Below, one piece after another: positions 52,401 to 61,400 of a stretch of DNA of 64,000 nucleotides. The position numbers and the translations under genes are program-made. Numbering within the stretch: position 1 is the first letter of the stretch; every line of letters starts with the position of its first letter. The stretch is taken from NCBI GenBank assembly GCA_029891345.1, contig CM057002.1, forward strand, positions 66,668,590 to 66,732,589, in the 5' to 3' direction. This DNA comes from Dryococelus australis. Lineage: Eukaryota; Arthropoda; Insecta; Phasmatodea; Phasmatidae. The notes beneath the pieces were generated by a model that saw only the letters and a program-made list of their open reading frames with translations, was not told the origin of the DNA and searched no databases.

Positions 52401-55400
52401 CTAGCAGGGTGGTTCATCTCGTAAGCGATTGTCCGCCATAACTACACCTGTTGTATATCCCCTTTGTTTGCATGTTCCATCAGGTCTGCTGTGGTACACA
52501 GTAGCCCAGAGTTTGGGTGTAGGTAGTAGACTACACACACACACACAACAATACTGCAGGGTGTTGGATAGAGAACGAGGCAGTTGCCATTCTTTGACTC
52601 ACCCAATGTTCGAGCCTGGTGCAACATTCCACATGCTCTGGCCATCTCGGCAGTTTAAAGTGCACATGTTTGTATCCAATTGTGATGCTACCATACTTCT
52701 CCACATCCAACGGGATAAAGTCAGTATACATTTTGGTGAGTTTTCGTTCATGTGGACAAGAGAGAGAGAGTGCCGGCAAAGTCGTGTTTATGAAAAATTG
52801 ACAGCATTCATCATCTTGCCATTGCCTATTGGCTTGATTTCATGCTACATTATGTACATGTTACCATTGATCAGTGCTGTCATGTCGCTGTCAGTGATTA
52901 GTTGCACATACCACATTGGCAGTTGTACCCGGACCATGCCTTGCACCATATGCCGTTTCGGCCTTCCGGAAGTCCTCTGCCTCATACTGTTTTTCTAATG
53001 CGAGGTAGGCCACTGCTGTGAACTGGCAGATGTTATTCAGTCGCTATGTCGGTGTTCCTACCTTTCTCTGTATACTTCAACAGTTTCACACATTCCGACA
53101 TTTTCACCTGCACATGTGGCAGAAGCCATTCTATGGACCGGATAGCCAACATTGTGACTTTGGGCGTGGCATCGGTACCAGTATACAGCTTGCATATTGG
53201 CCATGAGAAATACCTGTTCCTGCTTTGCATTGATAATTATGTGTTTGTAGTACTTGGCAAAGCCTAACAGCATGGCCAGCGGGATGCAAACTTCAAATTT
53301 CCCCTGTGTGTATACCAGAACCTTGTAGTCCTGCTCGATACCCCATTCAGCCATTTTTTCCACGGGAAGCTGGTTTTGTGTCAGGAAGAGGTAATTTTTT
53401 ATGGTTGTCGTAATTCCTACATTGCACATCACATCTACTTTGCTCCCATTGAGCTTGGACATGATGTGGCTTATCATGTGTAGAATCCCAATCCTAACAA
53501 TTGTCACCATCACTGGTACTGCATTCCCGGCCTTCAGTATTGTCCCCCGAAACCATAAATAATAATTACGGGGTATGGTGTAGACATATTGGTTTTGGAT
53601 CGGTATCCACAGGTTGTACAAGGGGGTGTACAGTCCTGGCAGGTAAGGCATGTATGCATGGAGTTCTGCCTTGGTGATCGAGTATTCGAACCCTGCCAGC
53701 TTTATCATATTTAGAATTTATTTGTCCATATTGCTTAACAGATAGTCCCAATCTGTGCATAAAACTCATGTTTTCTGATGTTAGACTGGCGGATGCTCAT
53801 CCTGTACTGATGTCTGGTTTTGTGCAGTAAGCTGCTTTTATTACTTTCGTATGTTTAAAGGTCAGTGCCATCTTTGCGCAGATGTAGTCAGACTGTGATT
53901 TCTTTGCTTTGAGAATTTAGCAGACAGCTTTCCTGGTCGATGATATACACGAGCACTTCATGTACACTCTCAGTGATGACCAAGACATAAATGGGTGTCT
54001 TCGGCATGTCCACTAGTTTAAACCCCGGCAGCAAAATCACAACAAACTCATACAGTGTTTGGCTGGGCAGTCCATTAAGGTATGAACCAATCACTAAATT
54101 GCAATTTATTTGTATCACATTCACAGGGAATATGTTTACAGGTAGGGTGATTTGTGTAGGTTATTGACTTCGTACATCACATTCTCGAACCCCAACATAG
54201 CTGTGAGAGTGTCGTTTCATCATAAGTATATGTCGGCAGTACTGGTCATTTTGCTGTGTAGAATATTGGTGTCGCTGCGCAGCTTAAGTGTGATGGCCTG
54301 TCCCAGTTCTCACTTCAGGTACTCTTCAATATCCTCTACCTCATACTATTCAGTGGGTATGCACACCTTGCCTCTCTTCCCGTTATCCTTGATGTATCAA
54401 AACATCCAGTTGCATTTTTCGATGTTTGGTACAGAAAAATACATTTGAAATTCTATTAGTGCCATTTTCTGCTTGCCCTTTAGATTCAGAAGCATGAAAT
54501 GCACGGCCCGCATTTCCGAACTATTGCTCGACAGGAACAGCATTACCAACATGACTGATTGGTACATACAGTGCATCCCACGTTAAGTAGGAATCTCAGA
54601 CACAGGCGTCCACAGTTCCATTCCTGTGGTCACTGCTCGGCCCCATGGTTTTGGGTCTTTAGAATTATTTGCTCGTCTGAAGCTGGTATAAAGATAACAA
54701 CTCAGAATCCAAATGTAACCTGAGAATGTTAGCACCACCTATTATATTACACATTGTAATCTGATATCCTTCAAGTCAGATCTAACACTGGCCAGTGGTT
54801 GCAAAGACATGTCTGTGTATATTCTCTTATCAGAGTTTCAACATTGCAGATTACAAAGTACATAGTTCAAGAGATAAGCTCTCAACACACATTAACTGAT
54901 ATGAAGTTAGCATAGTTCACATGCTACAAATTCTTAGTGTTTGAGAACTACATGAAATATATGGCTGTAATGGCCAAATTGAAATCTTATTTCGGCAGCG
55001 GCCCATAAATTTAGGGCCACTGTCACAAGGCTTTGGCAATTGAATCATAATGAAACTCCCTTTATTATATATTAAATCTCATATGATTACATACATATAT
55101 AATAACATATTGAATACATATCAAGGATTATAAACCAATTCTACATATCCTAATATTCTCATATTACCACAAGTACCTGTTAACTTTCTAAATATATAAA
55201 TTTGATTACCAACATTAAATTAAATTTTCTTTCATGAATACATAGCAGGATTTTCAAATGAACTTAAAACACCAGTACTAATTATAACACCTTCATTAAT
55301 TGGGAATGTTTTCCAACAAAATAAATATCTCGAAAATATATTTCACTACTGTCTTTTGGTTTTGGGTCTTTAGAATTATTTGCTTGTCTGAAGAAACAGA

Positions 55401-58400
55401 ACTCTAAGAATCTATAGTCAGCCTTTGCAGTAATACTTTGCAGTCCAAATCTGAATAACAATGACAGTAAAATATAACTTTCTTCTATGTTTTCTATTGG
55501 AAGTACGGTTGTGTGTTCACATAAGAAAATGAAATTTAATGTTGGTGATCAAATTTGTATGTTTAGAAAGTTAACAGGTACTTGTGGTAATGTGAGAATA
55601 TTAGGTTATCTAGAATTAGTTTATAATCCTTGATATGAATTCAATATGTTATTATATATGTATGTCATCATATGAGATTTGTGGTTTAATAAAGAGTTTT
55701 ACCATATACAGGAAGTTTCATTAAACATAACATCCCAAAGCATCATGGCAGCGGCCCTAAATTTACAGGCAACTGCCAGGATAAGAATTCAATTTGGCCA
55801 TTGCAGCCATATATTTCATGTAGTTCTCAAACACTTAGACTTTGTATCATGTGAACTGTGATAACATTATATCTGTTAATTTGTGGTGAGAGCTTATCTC
55901 ATGAAATATGTACCCTGTACTCTGCAACATTCCAACTCTGATAAGAGAATATATACAGATATGTATTCGCAACTACTGGCCAGTATTACATCTTACTTGA
56001 AGGATATCAGATTACAGTGTGTGATATAATAGGTGGTGCTGACTTTCTCAAGTTACATTTGGATTCTGAGTTGTTATATTTATACCTGCTTCAATATTTA
56101 CCAGCTGGAGAGGGTCGCAGCGAGCGGAACAAACTGCGACCACGCACCATCTGCTGCAAACCAAGGTATAGGGAGTCTCAGCGTAGCTATGTGGCATATG
56201 CAAAAAATACTTATTGCTTACTACACTGATATATTCAAAAATACTTACTGCATACTTCCTGTGACCATTGACAGTGAAAGGCAAAATCCCACCACATTTA
56301 ACTCGGCAGTGTTGTATCCTAAGCATGGTTGTCTTCTTCCTACCGAATGCCAGGCAAATTCCATGCTTCACCTTCGCTAACATGATCTTGGCCACTCCCC
56401 AGGCCACCAGCCGTTCGTGGAGTTTAGATGCGGGCGAAATACCTACCAGGTAAGCTTTGTCTGCGAGGTTCCTGTCCACTGCGTGTCTATCCTCCTACGT
56501 GCTACTTGTCGCATATGCAATGTCGTACTCCTGGCATGCCTCCTCGAGGGGATTAATAGGAACGCCCCCTCACTTCAATCTTTTTGCTAGCTGGGTACAA
56601 GGCCCACAGAATTAGCATCAGGGAATATACACCGCCAACTGCTTCCCACCTCATAAGGGTAGGTTTCAATGCCGATTCCATCAGTTCATTATCGTGCACT
56701 GGTGAACTATGAGCTATGCCATGTCCAAGTTTGGTCATAGCGGCCTGAATCATACACTGGACATTTGTATTACGTCTACTAATGATGGGAACTGTAGTTT
56801 TGGTGGAAAGCAGCACAAGCATCTCGGTGGGGCCAAAGCACGATGATGATGCTGTCAATGCACCCTTTGTCCACAGCATTACTTCCATGGCTATGGAACC
56901 TCTAGAGGTCACATGTACCATCACTGAATATCATCTTTTCTCGCTCTCGTTCAATATGTCTCGGTTTGTGGCCTTGGATCTGAAGATTAGCAGTGTGGTA
57001 TGAGATACTAGCCAACAAGGTAACCACTGGCTTACAGGCAATGACCACCTATGTGTACAAACTGACTGGCTTGAGTGAGAAGATGACCATCCTGTAGAAC
57101 CACATTTATGATACCAATGTACTGGTCACGGGTATGGATATGAACCTTGTCGAGCTGATCAAGACTGTGTCCAGTCTCAATAATTTTGCCTCCAGCAATG
57201 CACTCCAGGTCATGGAAGGGTGAATATTGGCCACCATGAATGCCCTGTCTGCCAAGATGGAGGCCCAGATTCGCTCATTGACTTCTACTGATGTGGAAAC
57301 GCTTACTACCCTCGGCGGACAACTTGAGGCTTTGGAGAAGAAACTAGATGTTGTGGGTGCTCAGGTTACCACCAGTGGCCTTACCAACCTGTCTGTGAAA
57401 ATCGACAGGGCCCTTAGTGTCGGTACTGCAGGTGCAGGCATGCTGACTGCTTTGAATACACCGCTGACCAGTCTGGAATAGAACTTTCCTTCCATGAAGA
57501 AGGAACTGGATGATTTGGGTGTGCAGGTCGGTGGCCTACCCTCCACGACTGAGGGTGCGCTTGCAACATTCACAAAGAAGCTGGTCGACCTGGAATCGAA
57601 CATCGATGCTGTTGGTATTTCATCCAGTCAACTGTCTAGTCATATATCGACCATTACATCCAATGTGCAGAACCTCTGTGGTTTGCCTGGTACACTTGCC
57701 AGTGTCGCGAAGGAGGTAGATGACCTGGGCACTCGTGTTGACACCAGGGTGCTGACAGCCCTCTGTGCCAATCTGAAGGATCATTTGCTCATGGCAAATG
57801 ACAATTCGAGCAAACTGGCTCCACTGAGTATTCAGATAGAGCACGTCTCCGATATGGTCATGAACCCTGGCGTTGACCTCATGACCAATCTATCTGCTGT
57901 GGAAGCATTACTCGCCACTCTCTTTGCGATGCTGGACGGTCACCGTACTGCTGGAGTTATGCTGTCCACGCATCTGAAAGCTGTGGCCAACTTGGATGCG
58001 AGAATGAGCACTGTCATGTCGGGGATGACTACCAAAATCATTAGCAACATAGCCACCATGCTCTCATCCCGTATCAACCCTTTGGGTGTACCACTTGTGA
58101 TGTTGGAAGCTGTTTTTCATCGCACAATCTATCACCATCTATCTGACATATGTGTCGCTGAAGACAGGTAGGCTCATTGCAACCATATACGGGATGCTGT
58201 CATACGACACATTGGCAAAACAGATGACAGCATTACCAAGTTTATCGAGCATCGCCACTAGTTATATATACTACGTGCATTTGACACTATGTATAAGTGC
58301 TATGGCTACCCCCATCGACGATCTGAGTCGTCTTGTTGCGAGTGTTCGCAAAAAGTATATGCTTGCCAAGAGGGTGTGCATGGAACGTGATGTGGTATTG

Positions 58401-61400
58401 TTGGAGGTCTTCCAACCGATAATGTCGCGGGTCGACACGTTGCAGCCACCACCACCTGTTCCCCCTGCTCTGAAGGCTGAGTCACATTTCGCACTGAAAC
58501 ACAAGACTGCAGCAGAGGAGGCGAACCCTGATCATGATGAAGAGGATGATGTGCTCCTGGCATCTTTGAAATGCAAAAAGGTGCAGTCCAATGTACGCTC
58601 TATGTTTCTTCATTATTATCTCGCTACCATACACGCCTCGTCTAAACGACTTCACTTGTGATGTTTACAAGCTTGGGAAGAAGTGGTTCCTCGGTGAAAA
58701 ACAAGTTTTCTTTCAGCCCAATGATGTTATCCAGGTAGGGGGCGTCGTCATGCAAGCCTCGCCCAGTCTCTACAAGCTACTGTTTAGATGTGTACCTGGG
58801 GATTATTCGCATGCTGTGCTACGCCAGTACCGACAGTTGTTACGGTTCACATGTGCATAATTGTTGGACAATATTGCTAGTAGCCGTGCATATAAGGACA
58901 AGAAACACCCTAAATTCGCTATTATTGAAGATCTGTTTCCGAACATCTGTGTGAGCAGATCAGGTCTGAAGCTTGATGATGGCAACTGGTTGGAATACGT
59001 CTATTGGGACAACATGAACGAGATTGTGGACCATCTACGTATCCTCATTGCATCCCGACAAGCTGACAATACGTCTCACATGAACGAAATTGTGAATATC
59101 TTGGAAGAACTCTGCGAAGTTGGCCATATCTGGTCTGCGACTATGTCGAGAGCACAGATTGCCGACGAGTTGCATCGCCCTGCACATTGGCCCTTCCCCA
59201 GGCGTAAGGGGCTTCTCTTCGGACTTCATGACCTGTTCCAGGCCGACTTGGTGGAAATTATTCCTTATGTCCACGTCTATAAGGTATTTTGCTACATCCT
59301 CACAGTTATCAACAGTTTCTCCAAATATGGTTGGGGTGTCCCTGTGCACCGGAATCGTGGTGCCGAGGGGCAGTGCTGACAGGGACTTCATTGTGGCCGG
59401 ATGCAGGGGACATTGGTGTGTTTGGGCGCCATCTTGGTGGTCAGTCACACACCATGGCCATCGCCGACATAGTGTGTGAATGAGTAGAATTTTTTCTACT
59501 GACTAACAGACCACTGGAAGAGGCAATATACTCGTACTTTTTTCCCCTTATTTGTTGCAAAATGCCATTGTGGTCTTATGCACTACTTGCAGTAGTAGTA
59601 ATCATATATGCACACTTCAGTCCCTGCTGGCTGCCAATATGGCCACCAGTAGCATTTATTGTGGCACTGATAGACCACTGGAGGAGGTGGTGTATGCATG
59701 TGCGATGTCGCTGCCCCCTTTGGCCAACATGGCCACCAGTACCACTGGCTCTCAAAATTGCTGTCAATCATATATGATCCTCGACTGGCTACCAAAATGG
59801 TCGCTGTCGTCGTATGCGCTCATTGGGGTACTAGGAAATAGATTTTGATGGAAGGTTGGGAAAGAATTTCACTTCCTTCCATAATGTCCGCCGGAATCAT
59901 AAGGTATGTACTGGAATTTTCCATGGGACGAGAAGAACATTTCTGAATTTTTTTGGGCAGGGACCTTACTTGGCTGGAGTCAGTCCTTTGGTCCTCCGCC
60001 TGACACCTGGCTCAGGACCAACCTTTTTATACTACTGGTATATTTTCTTTCTGTGGTTTAGTCTTTCATCTCTTGTTTCTTTCCAATGGAGTTTCCACAA
60101 GCAATGGATGATATAGAATTAAACCCTCAGTATAATTAATTTGTAACACTTGTATGAAACTTCAAAAACAGTGTGTGGATATACCTGAGTTGAGGTAACT
60201 CTGCGCTCTGGTAAGGGAAGCTCGGATCGTCTACGATGTGCCAGTGGAAGACATTCATCTTGTTCATCTCCATGCCATCGATGATGGTCTTGATTGTGGA
60301 CACTGGCAAGAAGTGGCGCGAAGTGTCAAGCATCAGACCTCGGTGTGTGAAGCGAGGGAAATCCATTATAGCGGTACTGTTCACCCTTAGCTGAAACAAC
60401 ACACGTTACCAATTCTATTGGTTTTGAATAGCAGACTACGAGAGGAATAAACTTTTTGGATCAATTTACTCTGACAAATCTAGTGTAATTTAATCGCGGT
60501 TTCTTCACACATTTCGATTCAAACCTTTGAAAAATCACCGCATGTATGAAGTGTTTGGTTACTTCGTACATACGTCATGTGTCACAGGAGTATTATACTT
60601 CCGTTGACATGGAAGTAGCCTATCTTATTTGCGGTTAAAATGAACTTTTGCTTATACTGGGTCATCTCTAATAAATACGAACAAAAACAGAGACAAAATA
60701 AGTGTGTTGGTAATGCCTAGTGAGAAATTATTCTCATCCAAAATATTATTTAACTAAGTGCGCACGAATGCAGTGAATTGTCCCTTTGGTGTAATTTCTA
60801 AATTTAGCTAAGCTTTATTTGCATGAGACGGAGGAATACACTGCAAGTAGAACTTCCGCAGTGAATGAACTATAGTTCGTGTCATACGTGATGTATTACA
60901 ACGAATTTAAACTGACGAAATTTTTATTTACACCACATGTTTCACTCGATTTCACCCTTTCCCTGGGGCCACGGTGTTTTATTGGTCAGGCTACTCGCCT
61001 CGCGCCAAGGCGATCCTGGTTCCATTCTTGGCGGAGTCACGTGGGAATCGTGCTGGACGATGTCGCTGGTGAGCGGATTTTCTCGGGGGTTTCCCGTTTC
61101 CTCTACCCTTGCATTCCGGCATTAGGAGCCACCCAAATCTCTGGACTCCGCTCTTTATTACTGAAGAACCAATACAAACCATTCAGTTGTATGATAAGTG
61201 GAATTTGAGAAGGAAAGAGTGATGAATCTACTCTGTAGCCCATGTGTCGGGCCTGAACAATGAGAAGGTCGACTGCACGTACGATATCTTCGCCAGTTGG
61301 TGAGACTCGTATGGTGATCGTGATGATGTTACGGGATCGTGAACAGTCATCGCGACTCTGTGTTACCATAAATACAGGGTTCACAATGCCGACCGGTAAA

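Larger units (their letters stand above)
43564..60036. mobile_element. Polinton/Maverick (adintovirus-like) element, fossil, 16.5 kb
   Basis: Long TIRs starting AGTAGTATAAAAAGGTTGG enclose remnants of the hallmark genes: family B protein-primed DNA polymerase (+), major capsid, minor capsid and PLA2-like proteins (-), coiled-coil fibre-like protein, conserved Polinton protein and retroviral-type integrase (+). Size is typical (15-20 kb). Packaging ATPase and cysteine protease were not found; polymerase palm and two thirds of the integrase core are missing. Nested inside are a SINE, a satellite-like array and a foldback element. It sits in the third intron seen here of the hexosaminidase gene, its right end about 150 bp from an exon. 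All genes carry stops or frameshifts, so it is inactive. Confidence 0.92.

Noticed and set aside
52429..52998. 189-codon plus-strand frame in the Polinton
   Set aside because: Antisense to the middle of the decayed major capsid gene; no motif of its own.
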